64,000 bases of DNA. Source: JADGGM01 sp025449955 (GTDB taxonomy: Bacteria; Gemmatimonadota; Gemmatimonadetes; Gemmatimonadales; Gemmatimonadaceae). Positions within the stretch are counted from its first letter, which is position 1, and each line of letters opens with the position of its first letter. The notes under the pieces were generated by a model that saw only the letters and a list, made by a program, of their open reading frames with translations, ran no database searches and was not told the origin of the DNA. Shown in pieces: positions 52,541 to 60,587 of this stretch. The translations under genes were made by a program, and so were the position numbers. The stretch is from the NCBI GenBank assembly GCA_036554285.1, contig DATBNO010000059.1, positions 149,940 through 213,939 of the forward strand. Reading direction: 5' to 3'.

Positions 52541-55264
52541 ATGAAACGAGTCGTCCGTCGGGATATTGCGATCGGCGTTGCGGTCGTGGCGCTTGGCGCG
52601 GGCCGCGTGCCGGCACAACAGCCGCGCGCGGCGTTGCAGTCCGATGGCGCCGCCGCCGCGCCGTTAGGCGGAGCGGTCAACGTGCCGCGCCGGATCACGC
52701 TGGCGCTCGAGCATGTTGCGTTGGGCGAGGCGCTGCGCGCGATCGCGAGCGAAAGCGGAATCCGTGTGGCGTACAGCAGCACGGTGGTGCCTGTACACCG
52801 CCGAGTGTCGGTGCACGTACGCAACGCGACGGCAACCGACGCGCTCGACTCGGCGCTCGTGGGGACAGGCATCGTCGCGCGCGCATGGTCGGCGACGCAG
52901 GTAGTGCTCGAGCCCGCGGCGCGGCGACCGGACACGACGGAGGGGCGCGCGGAGGCAACGGGTCGTGTGGTGGACGCCGAGACCGGGGCATCGATCGATC
53001 ACGCGCGCATCGTGGTGGATGACAGCGGGTCGGCGGCCGTGAGCGCGGCGGATGGATCGTTTCGCCTAACGGGAGTCCAGCCCGGGCCGCACCGGGTGAC
53101 GGCGCGGCGCGTGGGATACGGGCCGGCCACGAGGCCGGCAGTGTTCACGACCGTCGGCGCGGTGACGATCGAGTTCGCGCTGCGCGCCACGGCGCGGCCG
53201 CTCGACGAGGTCGTCGTCACGGGCACCATCGCGCCGACGGAAGTGCGCGCGGTGCCGTCACCGATCACGGTGATCTCGGCGCGCGACATCGAGGAGTCGG
53301 GCGCCACGCAGGTGGACCAGTTGTTCCGCGGCACCGTGCCCGGCACGGTCTCGATCGACGATGGCACGCACGACGGATATCCTGGTCTCACGTTCCGCGG
53401 CGGTATCGATTTCAACCAGGGCGTGACGTCGAGTGCCAAGGTCTATGTGGACGGGGTGGAGCTCGCGTACGGGAACGCCATCTCGCAGATCGATCCCAAG
53501 AGCATCGACCACATCGAGATTACGCGGGGACCGCAGGCGTCGACGTTGTACGGCGCCGGCGCAATGGTGGGCGTGATCCAGATCTTCACCAAGCACGGGA
53601 GCGCCGACCTCGCGCACCCCGACGTCGACGCGCAAATGTCGGCGGGCGGCGTCGAGAGCCAGTGGGCGAGCGGCGAGACGCTGACGCAGGATCATTCGTT
53701 AGGCGTGAGCGCCGGTAATGCGGACATCGAGTACGCGGCGCGCGCTTCCTACACGAGCACCGGCGAGTGGGCGCCCGAGTACGACTCGAAGCGCGCTGCG
53801 TTCTCCGGTCGCGTAGGCGGCACCGTGGGCGGCGTACGGCTCGACCTCACCGGTCAGTACTCGCACCGTGTCTATCACGTCGCGCCGATCGATCCGTACA
53901 TGGCGCAGGCGGTGCGCGATGGGCGATGGGAGACGGGCTTCGATGCGTTCTTCGACAAGCCGTTTCATCCGAGCGACACGCGGGCGGACGAGAACGTCGG
54001 GCTCACGGCGTCGTTCTCGACCGCGCCGTGGTGGGAGCACCACATCGTGTTAGGCTACGACGGCTACGACAACCCGCGCGGGTCGACCGCGCCGCGGTTC
54101 CTGACGCCAGCCGACAGTCTCCGCGCGTTCGGCGAGTTCAGCACCTCGCGCGCCAGCGTTGGCTACAACACGACGCTCTCGGCGCACATAGGCCCGAGCG
54201 TCACGTCGGCGCTCACGTTGGGCGCCGACTACTGGGAGAGCATCGAGTCGGCCGTCTCGGCCTCGCAGCATGCGGACGGCACCTTCGCGCCTGGCGCGGC
54301 GTACACACGCGACTCGTACGCCAACACCGGCCTCTTCGCGCAGGAGCAACTCGGGTTGTCCAATCGGCTGTTTCTAACGGCAGGCGTGCGCGGCGACCAC
54401 AACGACAACTTCGGAGCGGGCTACGGTTCCGCGATTGCTCCGCGGGTTGGGGTATCGTATGCCGGCAACGCCGGCATGGTAGGCTACAAGCTCCGCGCCT
54501 CGTACGGTGTCGCGATCCAGCCGCCGCTGCCGTTTCAGAAGTCTGCGACCGCGGCCTCGGCGCCGTTCAGCATTCAGGTCGCGAATCCCGACTTGGGGCC
54601 GGAGCGCCAACGCGGCTACGACGCCGGCCTCGAGCTGTATTTCGGCAAGCGGGCGACGTTCGGCGCGACGTACTACAGTCAGCGCGTCGACGACATGATC
54701 ACGACGGTCGTGCTGAGCGCGCCCGGTGACACGACGGAGATCGATCAAAACCAGAACATCGGCCGGATCAAAAACACCGGTGTGGAGCTCCAGGGTTCGG
54801 TGAATGTGGCGCCGCTCTCGTTCAGCGCCACGTATACGGTGATCAACAGCACCGTGGACCAGGTCACGGGCGGCGCGTTAGGCGACGGCACGGGGCAGTA
54901 CCACCCGGGCGATCGGTTGCTGGTTATTCCGCATTCATCGGGCGGGCTCAACACCGGCCTCACGCTGGGTCGGACGGAGCTGCATGCCGGACTCACGTAC
55001 ATCGGCTCGTTCCGCAACTATGATCGTATCGCGCTCTTCGATGCGGTGTTTGGCGGAGGCGCGCCGCCGCAGGCACCGCGCGCGTACATCATCGACTACC
55101 CGTCGGTGTTCAAGTGGAACGCGAGCGTCACGCAGACGCTGTCGCACGGCGTGAGCGCGTTCCTGCGGGTGGACAATCTCACGAACTCGTATGCGTCGGA
55201 GGTCGACAATATCACGGCTGTGTACGGTCGCCTAACGGTAGTCGGGTTGCGTGCCGCATGGTGA
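52541..55264 (+). CDS. TonB-dependent receptor with STN and carboxypeptidase-like domains
   Basis: 907 aa from the ATG at 52541. A signal peptide is followed by an STN secretin-like domain (ITLALEHVALGEALRAIASE; 45-120), a carboxypeptidase-regulatory-like beta sandwich (ATGRVVDAETGASIDHARIV), then the plug (LDEVVVTGTIAPTEVRAV; RGPQASTLYGAGAMVGVIQIF) and a 22-strand barrel ending in the aromatic-rich LTVVGLRAAW. The STN domain is what couples ligand binding to the FecR anti-sigma factor. With the isopeptidase downstream it is the likely lasso-peptide importer. Its TGA overlaps the next gene's ATG region. Confidence 0.92.
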   Translation: MKRVVRRDIAIGVAVVALGAGRVPAQQPRAALQSDGAAAAPLGGAVNVPRRITLALEHVALGEALRAIASESGIRVAYSSTVVPVHRRVSVHVRNATATDALDSALVGTGIVARAWSATQVVLEPAARRPDTTEGRAEATGRVVDAETGASIDHARIVVDDSGSAAVSAADGSFRLTGVQPGPHRVTARRVGYGPATRPAVFTTVGAVTIEFALRATARPLDEVVVTGTIAPTEVRAVPSPITVISARDIEESGATQVDQLFRGTVPGTVSIDDGTHDGYPGLTFRGGIDFNQGVTSSAKVYVDGVELAYGNAISQIDPKSIDHIEITRGPQASTLYGAGAMVGVIQIFTKHGSADLAHPDVDAQMSAGGVESQWASGETLTQDHSLGVSAGNADIEYAARASYTSTGEWAPEYDSKRAAFSGRVGGTVGGVRLDLTGQYSHRVYHVAPIDPYMAQAVRDGRWETGFDAFFDKPFHPSDTRADENVGLTASFSTAPWWEHHIVLGYDGYDNPRGSTAPRFLTPADSLRAFGEFSTSRASVGYNTTLSAHIGPSVTSALTLGADYWESIESAVSASQHADGTFAPGAAYTRDSYANTGLFAQEQLGLSNRLFLTAGVRGDHNDNFGAGYGSAIAPRVGVSYAGNAGMVGYKLRASYGVAIQPPLPFQKSATAASAPFSIQVANPDLGPERQRGYDAGLELYFGKRATFGATYYSQRVDDMITTVVLSAPGDTTEIDQNQNIGRIKNTGVELQGSVNVAPLSFSATYTVINSTVDQVTGGALGDGTGQYHPGDRLLVIPHSSGGLNTGLTLGRTELHAGLTYIGSFRNYDRIALFDAVFGGGAPPQAPRAYIIDYPSVFKWNASVTQTLSHGVSAFLRVDNLTNSYASEVDNITAVYGRLTVVGLRAAW

Positions 55265-57651
55265 GCATCCGCCGCATGGTAGCGGTCGCGGCGTGCGTGG
55301 CGGCGATGTGCGGCCGCCGCGCGCACGCGCAAAGCGGGCGGCCGCTGACGGTCGACGATGTGCTGCGTCTCGAGGAGCTCGGCGCCGTGGTGCCGTCGCC
55401 GGATGGAAAGTACGTCGCGATCGAGGTGGCGCGGCCGATGAGGGACGCCGCGCGTGTCCACATGACGACGCTCGATGCGCGCCCGCGGACGGACGTTTGG
55501 ATCGTCAGGCTGAGCGATGGCTCGAGGCACCAAGTGACGCGCGGCAGGCTAACGGGAAGCGGATGGTTCGGACCGGTCTGGTCGCCCGAGGGCAAGCGGC
55601 TCGCCCTGCTGTCCACCGAGGGTTGTACGTGTATTCGCGCCTGGACCTGGCGGTTAGGCGATCGGGAGCCGAGGCTCGTCGATTCACGGAACGTGGACTA
55701 CTGGGTGTTCGCGAGCGACAGAGGGCAGGTCGCCGAGCTCCGACCGCTCACGTGGCTGGATCCACGTACTCTCCTCGTACCACTGCTCCCGGCTGGCGAG
55801 CGGTCGCATGTGGACCTTGTCGCTGAAGCGGAGTCCGCGACGATTTCAGGATGGCAAGCGGCGCGGGCGGGCAAGGTATCCACGGCCAGCGTGCTCCAGA
55901 GCACACCAGGCCACGTGCAACCATACATGCGCAACGAATTGATCGTCGTCCACGACGTGGAGCGACGCGTCACGCGCGTTGTGGCGACGATCCCGCGTGA
56001 CCCGAGCACATCGGGGCGGCGCAGCATCGTGGTGTCGCCGGATCATCGCCGGATTGCGGTGCTCACCTCGAGCCTCCAGGCGCCGATCAATGGGCAGCGG
56101 TTGAGGCGAACGATGAGCCCATATGCGCTCGGCTTCATAAACGTGACGGGCGGCGACAGCGTGCGCTGGGTCGGGGACGTCATCAACCCTGACTCGCTCA
56201 GCGACGCGATGCCGGTTCTCGCCTGGATGCCTAACGGTGAGGCAGTCGTGTTGCGGGGTTCGTGGCACACGGACGGCGCGTGGCAATTCGGTTGGTGGCG
56301 AATCGACGCCAGCACCGGAGGCGCTGCCGCGGCGCGGGCATGCCCGGCTGCCGTGCACGGATGCACCGCGCAGCAGGATGCGAACGCTGCGCGGGCGCTC
56401 ACCGTGGTCGCCGATACCGGCCTCTACCGGGCCGAGCCGGGCGATGGACATCTCGTGGATGTGCTCCCGACATCCCTGCGCCAGCCGAAACTGCACCTCG
56501 CGCAACTCGGCTCCGCCGAAGGTTCCGGCGATCCATGTGTCGTCGCAACGGTGGGCGATGCCGCTGGACGCATGGCGGCATATCGCCTAGACGTATCGTC
56601 AGCGGCGGTATCGGTGCGGGCGCTAGGCGCTGTGCCGGCGGGCTACCGGTTGGAGGGATGTGTGCCGCACACGGGCGGCGTGATCCTCGTGCGCCGGGAC
56701 CGTGCGGTCGCGATGCTCGCCGGCGGCAGGTTCAGCACGTTGTTGAGGATCAACGATTGGAGCGACGCCATCGCCGAGCCACAAAAGGTTTTCGTACGCT
56801 ATCGCGCGGCTGACGGCGACTCCCTGGGAGCGGTTCTGCTGCTGCCGCCGGAACGACGCAAGGCGCCGAACGCTCACTATCCCTTGGTCGTGTGGGTGTA
56901 TGCCGAAGCGACGTTCGAAGACACGGCGCAGGTGCGGGACGACCACGCGTGGTCGTCGCCATACAACCTGGCACTGCTGACGGCCCAGGGGTTTGCCGTG
57001 CTGTATCCGTCAATTCCGCTCTGGCCCGCCGGCGGGGAAGGCGGCGATGTAGCATCGCACCTCAGCGACGCCGTGTTGCCGGCGATCGACCGTGTCGGCG
57101 CGTTAGGCATGGTCGACACATCGCGGGTGGCGGTCATGGGACAGAGTTTCGGCGGATGGACGACCCTGGCACTGATCACGCGCACGCAGCGCTTCCGGTC
57201 CGCGATAGCGATGGCTGTGGTCAGCGACCTCGTGAGCTACAGCGGGACGTTTCGCGCGTGGGATCGGCCATGGCCCTACGCCCACATCGTCATGGCCCCC
57301 GAGAAGATAATCGAAGCGGGGCAGCAGCGACTTGGCGGGTCACTCTGGCAGTACCCCGCGCGATACGTCAGCAACAGTCCTGTCTTTCAAGCGAATCGAG
57401 TCGAAACGCCGACGATGATCATTCAAGGCGACCAGGACTTCGAGGGCGTCCAGCAGGCTGAAGAGTTCTTCAACGCACTGCAGCGGTTAGGCAAGCGCGC
57501 CGAGCTTGTTCGCTACGTCGGTGATACACACGCCATCGAGTCACCGGCCAACGTTCGCGACATGTGGGAGCGAATCATGGCCTGGCTTTCGACTACGATG
57601 GACACGCAGTACGCTCCGCACGCGGACAGCATTCGAGCCGCCCCGAACTGA
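55258..57651 (+). CDS. Lasso peptide isopeptidase (Atxe2-like S9 family)
   Basis: 797 aa from the ATG at 55258, which overlaps the receptor's stop (ATGGTGA). Signal peptide (VAVAACVAAMCGRRAHAQ). It opens with the Atxe2-type stretch RPLTVDDVLRLEELGAVVPS PDGK, then a beta-propeller with a Cys-rich loop (STEGCTCIRAWTW). The hydrolase carries Ser in AVMGQSFGGWTTL, Asp in IIQGDQDFEGVQQ and His in VGDTHAIESP. Isopeptidases of this family open the macrolactam of imported lasso peptides. Position next to two lasso precursors supports that role; a general S9 peptidase is the alternative. Confidence 0.8.
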   Translation: MVSIRRMVAVAACVAAMCGRRAHAQSGRPLTVDDVLRLEELGAVVPSPDGKYVAIEVARPMRDAARVHMTTLDARPRTDVWIVRLSDGSRHQVTRGRLTGSGWFGPVWSPEGKRLALLSTEGCTCIRAWTWRLGDREPRLVDSRNVDYWVFASDRGQVAELRPLTWLDPRTLLVPLLPAGERSHVDLVAEAESATISGWQAARAGKVSTASVLQSTPGHVQPYMRNELIVVHDVERRVTRVVATIPRDPSTSGRRSIVVSPDHRRIAVLTSSLQAPINGQRLRRTMSPYALGFINVTGGDSVRWVGDVINPDSLSDAMPVLAWMPNGEAVVLRGSWHTDGAWQFGWWRIDASTGGAAAARACPAAVHGCTAQQDANAARALTVVADTGLYRAEPGDGHLVDVLPTSLRQPKLHLAQLGSAEGSGDPCVVATVGDAAGRMAAYRLDVSSAAVSVRALGAVPAGYRLEGCVPHTGGVILVRRDRAVAMLAGGRFSTLLRINDWSDAIAEPQKVFVRYRAADGDSLGAVLLLPPERRKAPNAHYPLVVWVYAEATFEDTAQVRDDHAWSSPYNLALLTAQGFAVLYPSIPLWPAGGEGGDVASHLSDAVLPAIDRVGALGMVDTSRVAVMGQSFGGWTTLALITRTQRFRSAIAMAVVSDLVSYSGTFRAWDRPWPYAHIVMAPEKIIEAGQQRLGGSLWQYPARYVSNSPVFQANRVETPTMIIQGDQDFEGVQQAEEFFNALQRLGKRAELVRYVGDTHAIESPANVRDMWERIMAWLSTTMDTQYAPHADSIRAAPN

Positions 57652-57670
57652 TCGGGACGGCTCGGGGCGG
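57635..57670. terminator. Bidirectional hairpin between convergent lasso genes
   Basis: CCGCCCCGA (57638-57646) pairs with TCGGGGCGG (57662-57670) and an overlapping GAGCCG/CGGCTC pair offers a second fold. It spans the isopeptidase stop and precedes the precursor gene that converges on it, so it could terminate both. No T-tract is present. Confidence 0.45.
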
Positions 57671-57733
57671 ACGTCATGATGGTGTCCGCCGTTCGCTCGA
57701 TGACCGGTGTGGACGATGGCGGTGTCGCGCGCG

Positions 57734-57880
57734 TTAGACGCCGAAGCCGACGGTGCCGAATGGATCGCGCCCGGTGAGATCGGCCTCGACCGGGTGAACC
57801 AGACCGCGTTCCGTCCTTTCGATCAGAGTCGCGCTGTGGCGAATTGCGGGCGTCTCGTAGGGCGTCTTGGTCGTAGACAT
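57734..57880 (-). CDS. Lasso peptide precursor, core beginning Gly-Leu (copy 2)
   Basis: 48 aa from an ATG with a strong GAGGAGGGTCACA upstream. The leader contains YETPAI at 8-13, the start of the lasso leader motif YxxPxL that the leader-binding RRE domain reads. The core probably starts at Gly26: GLVHPVEAD places the N-terminal Gly, Glu7 and Asp9 so that a 9-residue macrolactam ring (Gly1-Asp9) is possible, the same pattern as astexin-1 (GLSQGVEPD). The core then continues for 14 residues, ending FGTVGFGV. Leader Thr23 falls at position -3 rather than the usual -2. It is 74 bases from the other precursor. Confidence 0.8.
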   Translation of the reverse strand: MSTTKTPYETPAIRHSATLIERTERGLVHPVEADLTGRDPFGTVGFGV

Positions 57881-57954
57881 TGTGACCCTCCTCGGTGGTG
57901 TTGTACTACGGTTTGGATGTCAACCTCGATGGATGTGCGTAGTGCGACTGCGTG

Positions 57955-58101
57955 CTACACGCCGAAGCCAACGGCGCCGAACACGGAAAGCGGCGTCATG
58001 TCGGATTCGATGTTCTTGGCCAAGCGTTGCTTCGTCGTCACGACGAGATCGCCGCAAGTCTGCAGCGCCGGAGCCTCGTAGGCCCGTGCGGTCTTGGACA
58101 T
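57955..58101 (-). CDS. Lasso peptide precursor (copy 1)
   Basis: 48 aa from an ATG with AGGAGGTCACAG upstream, directly after the lactam-synthetase gene. The leader has the full lasso motif YEAPALQTCGDLVV (YxxPxLxxxG) and Thr22/Thr23. It aligns over its whole length with copy 2 and shares the C-terminus FGAVGFGV and the acidic pair Glu32 and Asp34. However, position 26, where copy 2 has its core Gly, is Arg. A core starting at Ala28 would give a 7-residue Ala1-Asp7 ring; a start at Arg26 would be unprecedented as far as I know. So cleavage site and ring are uncertain, but precursor identity is strong. Confidence 0.75.
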   Translation of the reverse strand: MSKTARAYEAPALQTCGDLVVTTKQRLAKNIESDMTPLSVFGAVGFGV

Positions 58102-58124
58102 CTGTGACCTCCTGGATTGCAAGT

Positions 58125-59981
58125 TCAAGGTTGAAGTGCGAACTGCGAGGATGCTGCCGTACTGATTCTGCCACCGCCGGCCGTCCACCGGCCGGATCGC
58201 GCGAGCAACCAGCGCTCCAGTGCAAGGGCGCGAACGATCGCAGCGCGGAGATGCGGAGCGCCGTTCACGCCGTCTTGAATCGCGGATTTGAGGGCGCCGA
58301 GATCCACGATCCCGAATCGTGCGAGCTCGGCGCGTTCCACGCTCTTCGTTAGGCGGCCATGCTCGTGCGCGAGCCATTGCGCGAACGCCGCGTCCACCGA
58401 CCCCTTTCCATGCCGGGTACGCACGAGATCGGGCAAAATCCCGCGCATCGCCTCGCGCAGCACCCATTTTCGCGCGCACGGCTGCGCGCACATGCTCGGC
58501 GGAAACCCGAGCGACAGCTCCACCAGCGAGCGATCGAGAAAGGGATGCCGCTCCTCCACCACGTCCTGCATCACCGCGTGGAGCGCGATCACGTCCGGCA
58601 TGCTGCCGAGCGCGAGCAGAATGTCGGTAACGTACTTGCGTCCTAACGGACCGCGCGCGACGCGCGCGACGAAGGACCGCGCCTCGAGTCCGTATGCACG
58701 ACGCGCGGCGGGAAGAATCCACGGCGGCACACACGCCGCGCCGAGCGAGCGGCGCATGAGCGCAGCCGGCATCAGGGGAATCACCGCGTTGTGCCACAGC
58801 ATGGCCCACGCCGACGCGCGGCCCACAACCGCCCACCGCGTCGCCTCGCGCATCGTCGCGCCTAACTTGCCCCGGGCCGCCCAATCGGCGAGAAAGATGG
58901 CGCTGCCGCCCAGATAGTGATCGGAGCCGTAGCCGGAGAGCAGGACGCTCCCGCCGGCGCGCCGCACGACGAGCGCGAGACGGCGATCGCGCGGGTACGC
59001 GAGGTAGGACGCCGTCGGCTGATCGGTGATCGGCGGCGGATCGTCGTCCGCCGGGTCGCACGCATCATCGAGCAGCTGGACGTTAGGCACGTGCCACGCC
59101 GCCGTCACCGCGTTCACGTAGCGGCGCTCATCGCCGCCCGTGCCGTGCCGGTCGACCAATGTGACCGTGCCGGCGAGACCGTGCGGTATCTCGCCGCGTT
59201 GGGCGAGGTGTGACGCCATGCTCGCCACCGACGAGGAGTCGAGGCCGCCCGACAGCTCCGACCATGTGTCACCCGCGCCGGCTCCCATGCGCGTCCGGAC
59301 GGCGGCGGCGAAGCGATGGCGGAATTCATCGACGAGCTCTCTCGCCGGCGGTGTCGCGGCACCTACGAAGTGGTCCGCCGACCACCATCTGTGCAAAGAC
59401 ACTCGTCCATCCACGCAGCGCAGAACGTGCGCCGCGGGCACGGCCGACACGCCGCGAAAGGCCGTCGCGCCGTCGTGTGGCGCGCATCCGGCGAGGAACG
59501 CCGCGAGATATCCGCGATCGTATTCGTCCTCGCGGAGCGCGAGCACGTCGGCGCGGGAGGCGAGCGCGATACCGCCCGGGAGGAGGCGATAGTACAGCGC
59601 ATCGACGCCGAATGCGTCTCGCGCCGCGCAGGCCGTGTGGTGCGCCGCGTCGTACAATACGACGGCGAAGTCGCCCCGCAGTTGCCTAACGCTGGCGTCG
59701 TCCTGCGGCCACGCGTGCAGCACGCGCACGAGATCCTGTGGCGGTTTATCGTCGCGCGGATCTCGATCCAGCCGGACGGTCCCGATCGCGACCCGATTGC
59801 CTGCGCTCGCCACCGTTGGGCGGCGTCCAGCGGTGGTGCCCGCGGTGAGCCCCCAGAAGCCCGGGTGCTCGACCTCCGCCGGATCGAGGCCGAGGCGCAC
59901 CGCGGCCACGGCCAGCGGCGCGCGCCAGAGGCGCGGCACCGGGCCGCCGCCGTGCCGGATGAGGCAGCAGAAGAGATTCAC
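58125..59981 (-). CDS. Lasso peptide lactam synthetase (asparagine-synthetase-like, C protein)
   Basis: 618 aa, GTG start overlapping the B2 stop (GTGA). The N-terminal half is a degenerate glutamine-amidotransferase-like domain (AIGTVRLDRDP, FAVVLYDAAHHTACAARDAF). The C-terminal half is the ATP-pyrophosphatase domain with SELSGGLDSSSVAS (SGGxDS loop), the LLSGYGSDHYLGG motif and RHPFLDRSLVELSLGFPP. In lasso biosynthesis this enzyme adenylates the Asp/Glu side chain and closes the macrolactam. It sits directly upstream of the precursor copies on the same strand. Confidence 0.88.
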   Translation of the reverse strand: MNLFCCLIRHGGGPVPRLWRAPLAVAAVRLGLDPAEVEHPGFWGLTAGTTAGRRPTVASAGNRVAIGTVRLDRDPRDDKPPQDLVRVLHAWPQDDASVRQLRGDFAVVLYDAAHHTACAARDAFGVDALYYRLLPGGIALASRADVLALREDEYDRGYLAAFLAGCAPHDGATAFRGVSAVPAAHVLRCVDGRVSLHRWWSADHFVGAATPPARELVDEFRHRFAAAVRTRMGAGAGDTWSELSGGLDSSSVASMASHLAQRGEIPHGLAGTVTLVDRHGTGGDERRYVNAVTAAWHVPNVQLLDDACDPADDDPPPITDQPTASYLAYPRDRRLALVVRRAGGSVLLSGYGSDHYLGGSAIFLADWAARGKLGATMREATRWAVVGRASAWAMLWHNAVIPLMPAALMRRSLGAACVPPWILPAARRAYGLEARSFVARVARGPLGRKYVTDILLALGSMPDVIALHAVMQDVVEERHPFLDRSLVELSLGFPPSMCAQPCARKWVLREAMRGILPDLVRTRHGKGSVDAAFAQWLAHEHGRLTKSVERAELARFGIVDLGALKSAIQDGVNGAPHLRAAIVRALALERWLLARSGRWTAGGGRISTAASSQFALQP

Positions 59982-60415
59982 CGCCTGCCTAACGCGATGG
60001 GCGTGAACTGTTCGATGTGCTCGAGCACGTCGTTGACCGGCGCGCCGTGCCGCTCGATCCAGGCGTGCGCGGCGAAGGGCGCCGCCTGGACGCCTAACCG
60101 CAGGTCCGCGCGCACGCCGGCGCGGCGCAGGCGGTCGTACAACACGAGCGAGCGCTCGAGGCACAACGCGCGGCCCGGATACAACGCCGCTGCCGCTGCG
60201 AGCAGGTGGTCGAGTCGCGCGACGATGGCATCGTCCGCGGGAGGCGGCGAACCGGCGGCATCCGAGCGCGCTTCGATCCGGGCCAGGGTGGCCGCGAACC
60301 CGCGCCAGGCCAGCGACAGCTTGATCGCCGCGATCGCGCCCATGCAGCCGAGTACCTCGGCGACTCGGATGCCGCGGCTCGCGAGCGCGGTGGAATCGAT
60401 TGACGGCGTTGGCAC
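59978..60415 (-). CDS. Lasso peptide leader peptidase B2 (transglutaminase-like)
   Basis: 145 aa from a GTG at 60415 with GGAG upstream. The C-terminal cysteine-protease motifs are clear: Cys in YPGRALCLERSLVLYDRLRR, then ADLRLGVQAAPFAAHAWIER with the catalytic His, and the Asp in APVNDVLEH. The length equals the stand-alone B2 form; the RRE (B1) part fused in McjB is absent and no separate B1 gene is visible nearby. It removes the leader after RRE-guided recognition. It is translationally coupled to the lactam synthetase. Confidence 0.85.
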   Translation of the reverse strand: MPTPSIDSTALASRGIRVAEVLGCMGAIAAIKLSLAWRGFAATLARIEARSDAAGSPPPADDAIVARLDHLLAAAAALYPGRALCLERSLVLYDRLRRAGVRADLRLGVQAAPFAAHAWIERHGAPVNDVLEHIEQFTPIALGRR

Positions 60416-60523
60416 TGGCGTCGCTCCGTCCTAACAGAGTGTGAACGCATGCTAGGACGTGTAGGACTGCGCCCGCCACGCTCGAACGCGCCGCGTCTTC
60501 ACGCGCGGAGCACCGACGCAGAA

Positions 60524-60555
60524 CCGCCCGCGCCGATGACTAACGGCGCGGGCGG
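60524..60555. terminator. GC-rich hairpin after the BlaR1-like gene
   Basis: CCGCCCGCGCC and GGCGCGGGCGG form a perfect 11-bp stem with a 10-base loop, about 33 bases after the stop of the minus-strand gene at 60588. No T-run is seen, so it may be factor-dependent; it could also shield the B2 gene's promoter region. Confidence 0.6.
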
Positions 60556-60587
60556 TCGCGACCAGCGTAAGGACGGCCCGGGGTCGG

